From contig JAPPFW010000039.1 of assembly GCA_028821575.1 (NCBI GenBank), forward strand, positions 1 to 33,715: a DNA stretch of 33,715 bases, in the 5' to 3' direction. This DNA comes from a bacterium. GTDB taxonomy: Bacteria; Actinomycetota; Acidimicrobiia; Spongiisociales; Spongiisociaceae. The position numbers and the translations under genes were made by a program. The notes below the pieces were generated by a model that had not been told where the DNA came from, made no database searches, and saw only the letters and a list, made by a program, of their open reading frames with translations. Positions within the stretch are counted from its first letter, which is position 1; each line of letters opens with the position of its first letter. This document shows positions 23,997 through 31,769 of the stretch, piece after piece.

Positions 23997-24868
23997 GGGC
24001 GCAGACCGCACATGCTGCGCACCGCCACCAGCCCCTTCTCCCACACCGGGAGGCTCACGCGCTCGCTCAGGGGGCGGGTGGGCTGGCTGATGATCCGCCG
24101 CAGTAGTCGACGGTAGATACCGGCCATGGCCGCTGTGCAGGCTCGGCTGCGGTGGTCGAGATGACCCAGGAGTTCCAGGCCCCGCCCGAACCAGATCATT
24201 GCCTGTCCTCCCACGTACTCGACCAACGCGCCGACCTGATCGGGTGGCGTCCACTGACCTCTGGCGATTCCGAACCGCTCCCTCTCCTGCTCCGGCAGGT
24301 AGATCCGTCCCATCCGGTGGTCCTCGCGGATGTCCCGCAGCATGTTGGTGAGTTGGAGGGCGACACCGAGGTCGTCGGCCATCCGGGGCGCATCGGCTCG
24401 CCGCTCGGGATGACGGTGGTCGGTCCTGGTGCCGAAGACACCGAGGGAGAGGCGCCCCACCGAACCGGCCACGAGGCGGCAGTAGCGAACCGTATCGTCC
24501 ATCGTTGTGTAGGTCCGGCCGCGCACATCCTGCTCGCAGCCTTCAACGATCTCGTGCAGGGCCGCCAAGGGGATCGGATAGCGGGCGGCTGCGTGGGCGA
24601 CACCCACCAGCACGGGGTCATCCGGATCGGCGACGTCACCCCGCTCCAAGGCGGCGATCACCGAGTGCAGTCCATCCAGAGCCGCCAGCTTTCGTTCCCC
24701 TGGCAGGTCGCCATCACCTACGTCGTCGATGCGGCGAGCCATGGCGTACAGGGCTGCCATCGCCTGCCGTTTGGGATGGGGCAGCAGGCGTATCCCGTAT
24801 GCGAAGTTCCGGGCCGCAGACCACGTTATCGCCTCACACTGCCGGTAGGCCGACTCGGGGGAGATCAC
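23993..24868 (-). CDS. hpnD: Presqualene diphosphate synthase HpnD
   Basis: HpnD condenses two farnesyl diphosphates to presqualene diphosphate. The 291-residue squalene/phytoene-synthase-fold protein has the first Asp motif in ARRIDDVGD (48-52) and the second in QLTNMLRDIREDHRMGRIYLP, both complete. FAYGIRLLPHPKRQAMAALYA is the conserved helix before the first motif. ATG 24868 overlaps the hpnC stop as ATGA. Without neighbours it could be called phytoene synthase; the hpnC/hpnE partners argue for squalene. Confidence 0.88.
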   Translation of the reverse strand: MISPESAYRQCEAITWSAARNFAYGIRLLPHPKRQAMAALYAMARRIDDVGDGDLPGERKLAALDGLHSVIAALERGDVADPDDPVLVGVAHAAARYPIPLAALHEIVEGCEQDVRGRTYTTMDDTVRYCRLVAGSVGRLSLGVFGTRTDHRHPERRADAPRMADDLGVALQLTNMLRDIREDHRMGRIYLPEQERERFGIARGQWTPPDQVGALVEYVGGQAMIWFGRGLELLGHLDHRSRACTAAMAGIYRRLLRRIISQPTRPLSERVSLPVWEKGLVAVRSMCGLRP

Positions 24869-25797
24869 GGCAGCCCGGTCCCGCCTCGACTCCTCAGCCC
24901 ACCGGTGTAGAGCGGAACGAGACTGCGGAGGAATCGGATGCGTCCTGCCTTCCTCTTCGCGCTAAGCACCTCGTGGTCGGCCGCCCGTACTGCTTCCAAC
25001 CCGGCCAATCCTCCCGCTACGAATCCTGCGACGGCCAGACGGGCATATCCCCCCAGCGACTTCACGAGGGGCTCGCCGGCCTCGAGTAGCTCGAGAGTCC
25101 GCCCCTCCACGTGAGCCACGAGTCGGCGCAGGCCGGGACCGGCCACGGGTGCGAGGAGATCGTCGATCGTGCAACCGAACCGCGCCATGCCGGACTCGGG
25201 GAGGTAGACCCGACCGGCCCGGGCGTCCTCCCCCACATCTTGGATGTGCTCGAGGATCTGGAGCCCGCTGCAAACGGCATCCGACGCAGCCAGGCGCTCC
25301 TCCGTGTCCGCCTCGAACACGGCCAGAACCAACCGGCCCACCGGATTCGCCGAGAGGGCACAGTAGTCCAGCAGCTCCCCCCAGTCGGCGTAGCGGTTCT
25401 TGACCTGGTCCATCCGGTTCGCCGCCACCAGATCGTCGAACGGCGCCCGCGACAGGCAGAAAGCCTCCACGGTCGGAGCGAGCTGCTCGAAGACAGGATG
25501 CCGGGGTGTTCCGGCGAAGAGATCGTCGAGTTGCGCCTCGACCCAGTCCAGGGCTACAGAACGATCACCGACGTACTCATCACCGAGGCTGTCCGTGAGG
25601 CGAGCAAATCCGTAGATCGCCCGGAGGTGGTACCGCGAGCTCGCGGGCAGCAAGCGCATTGCAACGGGAAAATTCTCATGGGCGGCCCGAGCCATCAGTG
25701 CTCGGAGCGCCGCCGCGTCCTCGACGGGTAGGGGGTCGGCGCCCGGTTTGGCGACCGCTACACCGTCGGGAGGCACCCGGCTTGCCCGTCTCTGCAT
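24865..25797 (-). CDS. hpnC: Hydroxysqualene synthase HpnC
   Basis: HpnC converts presqualene diphosphate to hydroxysqualene. The 310-residue product has the HpnC-type start AHENFPVAMRLLPASSRYHL, the first Asp motif DSLGD (69-73) and the second in ILEHIQDVGEDARAGRVYLP. I chose ATG 25797 because GGGAGG lies 10 bases upstream; a TTG at 25806 is too close to it. First gene of the operon hpnC-hpnD-hpnE-prenyl synthase. No squalene-hopene cyclase gene is visible nearby, so the fate of squalene (hopanoids, sterols or C30 carotenoids) is open. Confidence 0.88.
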   Translation of the reverse strand: MQRRASRVPPDGVAVAKPGADPLPVEDAAALRALMARAAHENFPVAMRLLPASSRYHLRAIYGFARLTDSLGDEYVGDRSVALDWVEAQLDDLFAGTPRHPVFEQLAPTVEAFCLSRAPFDDLVAANRMDQVKNRYADWGELLDYCALSANPVGRLVLAVFEADTEERLAASDAVCSGLQILEHIQDVGEDARAGRVYLPESGMARFGCTIDDLLAPVAGPGLRRLVAHVEGRTLELLEAGEPLVKSLGGYARLAVAGFVAGGLAGLEAVRAADHEVLSAKRKAGRIRFLRSLVPLYTGGLRSRGGTGLP

Positions 25798-26231
25798 GGA
25801 CGCCAAACCTCCCGCCGTCGCTCTGAGACCGCTAGGTTACCGACTCCGCCCGCCGGGAACACTCGCCGCGCCACGAAGGGACCATCGCAGGCCACAGCGA
25901 CGATTCGCTACCTTCGGCGCTGGCGTGGCCCTGCGCTCGCTGCGGACGACGTAACCGGGCGGGGGAGGGGGCGGGTCACTCCCTCCGGGCAACAGTGCCG
26001 GAACCGGTGGTCCACCGGGAGGCCTGGGTCCGCAAAACCTGCTCCGGGACGGTTGCCGGCTGACTCAGGAGCCGGTGTCCGCCTCCCTCGATCGAATGGC
26101 CAAGGAGGCCGAACCTGAGACCCCCCGGGCATGCCGGTGGGAGGCTGGGTGGGTCAGCCGTCGCGCGTGGTTGGACGTGACCGGGGTCGAACCCACGCGG
26201 ACGCACCATCGTGAGGCCGGCTTGCGCGTGG
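25798..26231. other. Gene-free stretch upstream of hpnC
   Basis: High-GC DNA between the hpnC start and the 3' end of the AlbA-type ATPase gene. It must hold the hpn operon promoter, but I find no clear -35/-10 pair. A stretch at 26180-26200 resembles a tRNA T-arm but does not fold as one. No supported gene on either strand. Confidence 0.5.
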
Positions 26232-27752
26232 CTAACGCTCTATCAGTTGCCAGCGGTTCATCGGACTCCGCCGGGCGGACTCCGTGGGACGAACCTCCCC
26301 GGTCGCCTCCATCATGCGGAGCCATCTGAGAATGCCCTGAGGGGTCATTCCCAACTCCTGCGCCAGTTCGCGGCTGGGACGAGGCCCTCGTGCCAGCAAC
26401 TCGCGGATCTCATGTCGGCGGTCACGGCGCCGCGGCGGACCGGTCGACCCGCGCCGACTCCGCTGGAGATCCCAGGACAGGTCCATCTCCTCCGGGGTCA
26501 GCCTCCGGTTGCGGACCACCACCCTGAAGCTGTCGATCCGGTCGGAGATGTGAAGTGGCGCCATCCCGGCTCTCCGCAGGGAAGCGGCCACCGCAATGAG
26601 GCCGGATCCGCGGTTCTCGGAGACCGTGCGCCCGGTTCGAGGAACCTCTATGTCTTCGAGAAGCTTGGCTATGTGGGAGTTCCTGGAAGAGGTAACGGGC
26701 TCGGTCATCAGCTTTCGACGGTCTACAGGTCCGTGGAGTCCGCCCGGGCTGACAACTTCCAGACGGTCCGGATACAACTCGATCCTCACCTGGGATCCAT
26801 GTGCAAGGGGGTGATAATCCCGGTGCATCAGCGAGTTCACCACCAGCTCCCTGACCACCTCCTCGGGGTACTCCCAGTCGTCAAGACGACCTGCACCCGA
26901 CACGACCGCACGTCGCGTGATGTTGCGGAGCACCGCGGCCTGCGCAGTAGCCAGCATCGTGGGTATCGGACCGTCGATGGATTCGTTGTCGAGGAATCGC
27001 GTACCGTCTGCGAGCGGCTCTCCCTGGGTAGTCGGATAGGCGACGAAGGTGAGGTTGACCTGAGGAACGAACTGCTGCGGGTAGCGGCCCAGGGCTAGCA
27101 GGCCGGCCAGGCTCACCCCGGGCGGGTCACCGTCCGCCAGAACGTTCATCATCCGAAGAACCTCGTCATCGCCGGCGTCCGCCAGGAGGGGACCCTTCCG
27201 GCTGCGAACCCTGCGCAGGAGAGCCTCGACCAGGCCTGGAGCAAGGTGATCCCGGCCTGCGCCTTCCACGACCGCAACATCGTCGCGAGGTTGCCCGCGG
27301 CCGGACACCAGGATGTGCACCTCGTAGGAAGTCAATCGCCGGTCACCGACATGGGTCCGGACGTACGCCCCGCGGTCGATTCCCTGCCGCTTGAGGTAGC
27401 AGGGTTTGCGACCCACGGGCAACTCGTCCACCAGGGCCGCCACCACTCTCCGCCCGCCGATTGTGACGATGTCGATGTCCGGCACGATTGGGGGATCGAG
27501 GTCTTCGGCACATGCGGAGGCGAGGTCACGGGCGAGCTGAGGAGCGTCGACGTCGATGGGTCGGAAACCCGGTTGGTCGAGACCGAGAAGAAGCAGACCG
27601 CCACGGGTGTTGGCGAATGCCGACACAGATTCCTTGACCGCTGGGGGTAGACCCGTACTCGCCGCGCGGGCCTCGACAGTCTGCAGGTCGCTACGGGCAA
27701 TCCGTAACCGGCTTACGGCCTCCTCCGCTTGGACCTGAAGGCTTGCTGTCAT
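26232..27752 (-). CDS. AlbA_2 (Schlafen-type) ATP-binding protein with C-terminal winged helix
   Basis: A 506-residue protein of the group annotated as ATP-binding proteins or putative transcriptional regulators. The N-terminal AlbA_2/Schlafen domain (about 10-150) shows AVKESVSAFANTRGGLLLLG and YVRTHVGDRRLTSYEV. The middle (about 290-420) is a GHKL-like HATPase_c_4 domain with REL-VVNSLMHRDYHP, a DRLEVVSPGGLHG loop and NRGSGL. The C-terminus (about 440-500) is a DNA-binding winged helix with SRELAQELGMTPQGILRWL. Such genes are scattered in accessory regions, sometimes in defence or mobile contexts; function is unknown. A large AT-richer stretch lies upstream, and no partner gene is visible. 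Confidence 0.82.
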   Translation of the reverse strand: MTASLQVQAEEAVSRLRIARSDLQTVEARAASTGLPPAVKESVSAFANTRGGLLLLGLDQPGFRPIDVDAPQLARDLASACAEDLDPPIVPDIDIVTIGGRRVVAALVDELPVGRKPCYLKRQGIDRGAYVRTHVGDRRLTSYEVHILVSGRGQPRDDVAVVEGAGRDHLAPGLVEALLRRVRSRKGPLLADAGDDEVLRMMNVLADGDPPGVSLAGLLALGRYPQQFVPQVNLTFVAYPTTQGEPLADGTRFLDNESIDGPIPTMLATAQAAVLRNITRRAVVSGAGRLDDWEYPEEVVRELVVNSLMHRDYHPLAHGSQVRIELYPDRLEVVSPGGLHGPVDRRKLMTEPVTSSRNSHIAKLLEDIEVPRTGRTVSENRGSGLIAVAASLRRAGMAPLHISDRIDSFRVVVRNRRLTPEEMDLSWDLQRSRRGSTGPPRRRDRRHEIRELLARGPRPSRELAQELGMTPQGILRWLRMMEATGEVRPTESARRSPMNRWQLIER

Positions 27753-28644
27753 CCTACTTCGCTTCCTCGCTCGCTTCGCTCAAGACCCCCCGAGCGACAC
27801 TCCAGACTCGAAACCCACATTACTTGTAAGCCACGATGGTCGCGCACAGGCTTCCCGATGTGACTAGTCCGGCTTCAGTCTATACAGGAAAGCCTTGATA
27901 CTCCCTTTAGTCATTGCGAGTGGTAGTGGGTGTTGTGTCAAGACCACTCGTGCGGGTCACCTCGTTCCACCTTGCAACAGAGACGAGGCTGCACCTGGTT
28001 CACAAAGATCACGGGTCTAATACATCTGTGCTAGGGACCATGGCATTGAGAGTATTTCCATATCTTGGTGTCCTCCTCTAATGCCGTGTGCATCAAGGTT
28101 CAGGCTGTTTCGATCCGCACTATCACTGGGATGCGAAGGATGTTTGTTCTGTTGATACAGTTGTGTAACTGATCAGATCGTCGAACAAGAGCTAAGAGAG
28201 CCTGTGTCTAGGGTCGGATTAGTTATGTATGCGAGGGCCTCAAAACGAGCGAGTCCTTAGGGTCACGTCCAGGGACTTTGGTACAAGAGGGGGTTCCGCG
28301 TCGTCCTCTGTTCTTGGGTTCTGTTCTAGCTGATGTTGGGTTCGGAGTGCGACCTCCGTCGTGGGTTGTCCTCGTTCGGTCCACTGAGCCGGATGCGGGC
28401 CTGGACGAGCGCCTGGAGGTTTGCCTAGCGCGGCTATCGGCCATTCGTCTGTCCCACCGGCGTGTCCGATACCGGTTCCCAAGGGTTCTCCCGAGGTGGA
28501 CAGATCCTCGCTTCGGTATGGGAGCGTTGCCTGGAATCAGAGTCTGCTAGACGTTGGCGGCCTGGCACCAGCCTATGCCGGCTGGTCCACGGGACTCGTC
28601 CGCCATCCCGGACCCGGATCCGGCGGCCCGGCAGAAGACTCCCG
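27753..28644. other. About 0.9 kb without genes, AT-richer than its surroundings
   Basis: From about 27800 to 28260 the DNA is clearly less GC-rich than the flanks and contains stops in all frames. It carries one sizeable stem-loop (28039-28088). The part from 28260 to 28640 has open frames but no recognisable protein on either strand. It could be a decayed insertion, a non-coding RNA locus or a former attachment region. Confidence 0.55.
28039..28088. other. 13-bp stem-loop with one bulge
   Basis: CATGGCATT (28039-28047) plus AGAG (28049-28052), with G28048 bulged, pairs with CTCT-AATGCCGTG (28076-28088), including one G-T wobble. The loop is 23 bases. It lies in the middle of the gene-free stretch, so it is not a simple terminator of a visible gene. 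Confidence 0.4.
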
Positions 28645-29382
28645 TCAGTCTCCGTCTCGTGACGGAGGCAACCGCATGAGCACCTCATCGGCCAACCGGC
28701 TGAACGGGAGGGACTGCAGCCATACACGACCCGCACCCCTCAGTGTGGCCAGGAAGAGCCCTTCGCCACCGAACACCATCGTCGACGCCCGGCCTGCCCG
28801 TTCTATCGAGTACTCGATCTGGGGTTCGAAAGCAACGATGCATCCAGTATCGACGCGGAGCGTCTCCCCGATCAGGCGCTTCTCGACGACGGTGCCGCCG
28901 GCGTGCAGGAAAGCGAGTCCGTCTCCCTGGATGTCTTGGAGTATGAAACCTTCCCCACCGAAGACTCCCGCCCCGAACTTCCGGTTGAAGGCGATACCCA
29001 GTTTGGTACCCATAGCCGCACAGAGGAAAGCTGTTTTCTGAGCCAGGATCCGGCCCCCGAACGCAGCGAGGTCCACGGGGACGATCTTCCCGGGATAGGA
29101 AGCTGCGAAGGCTACGGTCCGTCTCCCGGATCCCTGATTCGTGAAGTGGGCCAGGAACAGCGACTCACCGGCCAACGCCCTCTTGCCTGCTGACTTCAGC
29201 TTGCCCCAAGCTCCTCGGTTCGGCTCGGAGCCATCACCCATCCGGGTCTCGAAGACGATGCCCTCCTCGACGTACATCATGGCGCCGGACTCGGCGACAA
29301 CCGACTCTCCCGGATCGAGTTCGATCTCGACGAACTGGAGGTCGGCTCCCACGACCCGGTAGTCCACTTCATGGCTCCTCAT
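28645..29382 (-). CDS. TIGR00266/AIM24-family protein
   Basis: A 245-residue protein of a widespread beta-rich family of unknown biochemical role; the eukaryotic relative AIM24 is a mitochondrial inner-membrane protein. Seen here: [25 protein letters not shown] near the start, [34 protein letters not shown], and two copies of the [20 protein letters not shown] pattern late in the protein, typical of TIGR00266. ATG 29382 has a strong GGAGG 6 bases upstream. No membrane segment or signal peptide. It stands alone and diverges from the GNAT gene. Confidence 0.88.
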   Translation of the reverse strand: MRSHEVDYRVVGADLQFVEIELDPGESVVAESGAMMYVEEGIVFETRMGDGSEPNRGAWGKLKSAGKRALAGESLFLAHFTNQGSGRRTVAFAASYPGKIVPVDLAAFGGRILAQKTAFLCAAMGTKLGIAFNRKFGAGVFGGEGFILQDIQGDGLAFLHAGGTVVEKRLIGETLRVDTGCIVAFEPQIEYSIERAGRASTMVFGGEGLFLATLRGAGRVWLQSLPFSRLADEVLMRLPPSRDGD

Positions 29383-29666
29383 CGCGAACCTCCGTTGGAG
29401 ACAGTGACATGCAGTGAGCCGACTGTAATGGCAGCTCTGTGGTTATCGGCGCATCAACTCCGCATCCGAGAGCCGATCGGATCGAACGGGGGAGTGGGAC
29501 GAACGGCCGGCCGACTCGGCGCGCGGCAGCCTCAAGCCTTGAGAGCAGCAACACGACGGTCGGGATGGCCGGAGCGCGGGCAGCGGCGGCTCCTGATCGG
29601 GCAGAACAATGACTTGCACACGGATGCTCATGGCCATCCGGAAGGCCCTAGAGGTAACCTGACCAC

Positions 29667-30218
29667 ATGCGTATCAGGACGGCAGAACCGCGGGATGCCG
29701 GTTCGCTCGCCAGGGTTCACGTCGATTCGTGGCGGTCCACCTATGCCGGCATCCTGCCCGACGGGTTCCTGGCCGGCCTCTCGTACGGCGACAGGGAGTC
29801 GTTCTGGGACCAGGTCCTGACGACGGCGCGACCCACCGTCAGCAATTTCCTCGCGGAGACCGAGTCCGGCGAGGTGGTCGGCCTGGCCGCGGGAGGGCCG
29901 GAGCGAGCCGGGGACGAGACCTACCGCGGCGAACTCTATCTCGTCTACCTACTCGAGCAGTATCAGCGTAAGGGTCTGGGACGCCGCCTCGTATCGGCTG
30001 TCGCCCAAAGGCTGGTCGTGGACGGGTTCGATTCGATGATGCTATGGGTGGCAAGGGACAACCATCCCGCGTGCCGCTTCTACGAGGCACTCGGAGGGGA
30101 ACCGGTCGGCAGCAGAACCATCGACATAGCGGGTACGGACGTCGCTGAGGTGTCCTACGGCTGGCTGGACGTGGCCGACCTGGTGACCGACGAGCTAGGT
30201 GGGCAACCCGCAGGCTGA
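29667..30218 (+). CDS. GNAT-family N-acetyltransferase
   Basis: A 183-residue acetyl-CoA-dependent transferase. The N-terminus IRTAEPRDAGSLARVHVDSWRSTYAG and the acetyl-CoA loop QYQRKGLGRRLVSAVAQ with MLWVARDNHPACRFYEALGG are typical of the large GNAT group that includes small-molecule and protein acetyltransferases. The substrate is unknown. ATG 29667 has AGAGGTA about 10 bases upstream. No operon partner; the nitroreductase gene follows after about 150 bases. Confidence 0.88.
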   Translation: MRIRTAEPRDAGSLARVHVDSWRSTYAGILPDGFLAGLSYGDRESFWDQVLTTARPTVSNFLAETESGEVVGLAAGGPERAGDETYRGELYLVYLLEQYQRKGLGRRLVSAVAQRLVVDGFDSMMLWVARDNHPACRFYEALGGEPVGSRTIDIAGTDVAEVSYGWLDVADLVTDELGGQPAG

Positions 30219-30365
30219 GGTTAGATTCCGGATTCTGCTCGCCGGTTGTTGCACCTTGCGGGAGCACCTGTCCGGGACGGGTTTCTCCCGGTGCTGGACC
30301 GTCGTGTACCGCCGGGATCAACCTGAGTAACCTTCCGCTGGCCCGGCGGGGAAGAGGAGGCGGAA

Positions 30366-31040
30366 GTGGACCTGTACGAGGCGATGCGGACGCTACCGAG
30401 CGTCAAACGATACAAGCCGGATCCGGTGTCCGACGATGACATCCGCACCATCCTCACCGCCGCTACCTGGGCTCCGAGCGGCGGTAACGCCCAGCCGTGG
30501 GAGTTCATCGTCGTCAGGGATCCGGCCCTCAAGAAGAAACTGGCCGACCTCTACCGGGGCGGGCTGAAGTTCCTGTGGGATCACCCCCGGCGCCAGGGTT
30601 ACCGGGAACTCGACAAGCGCACGTTTCAGAAGACGATGTTCAGGAAGTCACACCACCTGCGTGACCACATGGAGGAGACGCCGGTGCTGATCGTCGTCGC
30701 GATGAACCGGGAGAAGGACAACCTCCCGCGCTACGGGGTGCTCAAGGCCATTCGCGCCGACTCGGTCTTCACATCGATCATGCCCTGCATCCAGAACCTG
30801 ATGCTGGCGGCCCGCGGTCTCGGCCTGGGCACGTGCCTCACCACGGCCCTCAACATCCTCGAGGAGGATGCCAAGATCGCCCTCGGCATGCCCGAGGAAA
30901 CCCAGATCGTCGCCCTGATCCCGCTGGGATATCCGGCCGACGACTTCAAGCCCGTCACGAGGATCCCAGCCGAGGAGTTCACGCACTGGGACGGATGGCG
31001 GCGAGATCGAGCCGGCGACCAGAAGGGCACGGCCGAATGA
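30366..31040 (+). CDS. Nitroreductase-family flavoprotein
   Basis: A 224-residue FMN-dependent oxidoreductase of the nitroreductase superfamily. The N-terminal MRTLPSVKRYKPDPVSDDDI and TWAPSGGNAQPWEFIVV give the FMN-phosphate site, and SIMPCIQNLMLAARGLGLGTCL is the conserved dimer-interface helix; a late VALIPLGYPADD closes the fold. Such enzymes reduce nitro compounds, quinones or flavins with NAD(P)H; substrate unknown. The start is GTG 30366, preceded by GAGGAGG. A frameshifted small gene follows 13 bases after its stop. Confidence 0.88.
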   Translation: MDLYEAMRTLPSVKRYKPDPVSDDDIRTILTAATWAPSGGNAQPWEFIVVRDPALKKKLADLYRGGLKFLWDHPRRQGYRELDKRTFQKTMFRKSHHLRDHMEETPVLIVVAMNREKDNLPRYGVLKAIRADSVFTSIMPCIQNLMLAARGLGLGTCLTTALNILEEDAKIALGMPEETQIVALIPLGYPADDFKPVTRIPAEEFTHWDGWRRDRAGDQKGTAE

Positions 31041-31053
31041 GGATGAAGTGACC

Positions 31054-31282
31054 ATGATCAGAGAGTCCTCCGACCTCGTGCCGCTCTGGCCACACTGCGA
31101 GGCGCCGCTCGACGAAATACTGGCCCGCGCTGTCGATGTAGGGAGGGGAGGGGGTTGGACAGATCCGGTTCGGCAAGCGGTATGTCTACGCCTGTCCCCC
31201 CTATAGCGAGGCGCTCGGCATCTCCCATCGCAGGGGCTTCTGGGCCGGCTGGCAGGGAAGGCGGGAGCGCCTCCACAGGTGA
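31054..31282 (+). pseudogene. Frameshifted small zinc-ribbon-like protein
   Basis: From ATG 31054 one frame reads MIRESSDLVPLWPHCEAPLD and EILARAVDVG; after the purine tract at 31141-31154 the next frame continues GQIRFGKRYVYACPPY and EALGISHRRGFWAGW to TGA at 31280-31282. A single extra G in the tract explains the break, and the rejoined protein would have about 75 residues. The arrangement looks like a small zinc-ribbon protein whose cysteine pairs are already eroded (PHC and CPPY). It may be decay or an indel error in the assembly. It lies immediately after the nitroreductase gene. Confidence 0.5.
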
Positions 31283-31462
31283 CAAGGCCATGCCCATTAC
31301 CTCGGCACAGAACGGGCACTTCTTCCCCTGGCCTTCGGCAATTGTCTTGGCTTCCATCGTCTCACGATTCGGTGCTCTCACGAGCGCAATGATGAGGCCG
31401 ATCGGCCCAAGCAGGACTCCGAGGGCGAACCCCCCGCAGCCATGGTCGACCGCCTGGTCCAC
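31058..31462 (-). CDS. Possible small membrane protein with half zinc knuckle, doubtful 3' part
   Basis: The 134-codon frame starts at GTG 31462 right after a stop. Its first 60 residues look real: one hydrophobic helix (GGFALGVLLGPIGLIIALV) and then GQGKKCPFCAEV, as in small actinobacterial membrane proteins that end in a two-CxxC zinc ribbon. The second CxxC is missing: from about 31283 the frame runs through the plus-strand pseudogene and looks like antisense of it. The likely explanation is a deletion or rearrangement that fused two convergent small genes. Low confidence as a functional gene. Confidence 0.35.
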   Translation of the reverse strand: MDQAVDHGCGGFALGVLLGPIGLIIALVRAPNRETMEAKTIAEGQGKKCPFCAEVMGMALSPVEALPPSLPAGPEAPAMGDAERLAIGGTGVDIPLAEPDLSNPLPSLHRQRGPVFRRAAPRSVARAARGRRTL

Positions 31463-31769
31463 CTGAGGTCATCGTCCTCAAAGGACAGAGCTACTGACTC
31501 AGAGGCAAACGGAAGGAGATCACGCACTAACCAACCCCCACGAAACCGGCCGGTTTTCAACCGGCCAAAACTGCCCAACATTCAAACGGACTTGACACTC
31601 GCGAACCCGAGGAGCACAGCTTCAGCTTCCGGGTCGCCGATCTGTGCGAGGACCTCCAAGCTTCAGAAACGCCGGCACTCCCGTCGCTCCCACACTGATG
31701 GGGGATTCAACGCCCTCGATGCCGAGGAGCACGCGCTGATCCGTCAGTACTCCGCCCGTGCAGGTGGAC
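31463..31769. other. Gene-free stretch with a perfect palindrome
   Basis: No supported gene on either strand. It contains the palindrome at 31548-31566 and lies downstream of the minus-strand ATPase gene. Confidence 0.5.
31548..31566. terminator. GGCCGGTT/AACCGGCC hairpin
   Basis: Perfect 8-bp arms with a 3-base TTC loop. On the plus strand AAAA follows; on the minus strand GGTTT follows, which is a weak terminator tail for the ATPase gene ending at 31770, but 200 bases lie between. A protein-binding palindrome is an alternative. Confidence 0.35.

Noticed and set aside
26175..26260. Possible tRNA on the minus strand (GGGTTCGACCCC T-arm-like and TGATAGAGC D-arm-like segments)
   Set aside because: The T stem mispairs beyond two base pairs, no anticodon stem forms, and the D-arm-like part is the coding end of the AlbA-type gene.
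28278..29041. Open frames of 90 and 206 codons upstream of and across the TIGR00266 gene
   Set aside because: They are Arg/Pro/Ser-rich, lack recognisable motifs and partly lie antisense to the TIGR00266 gene.
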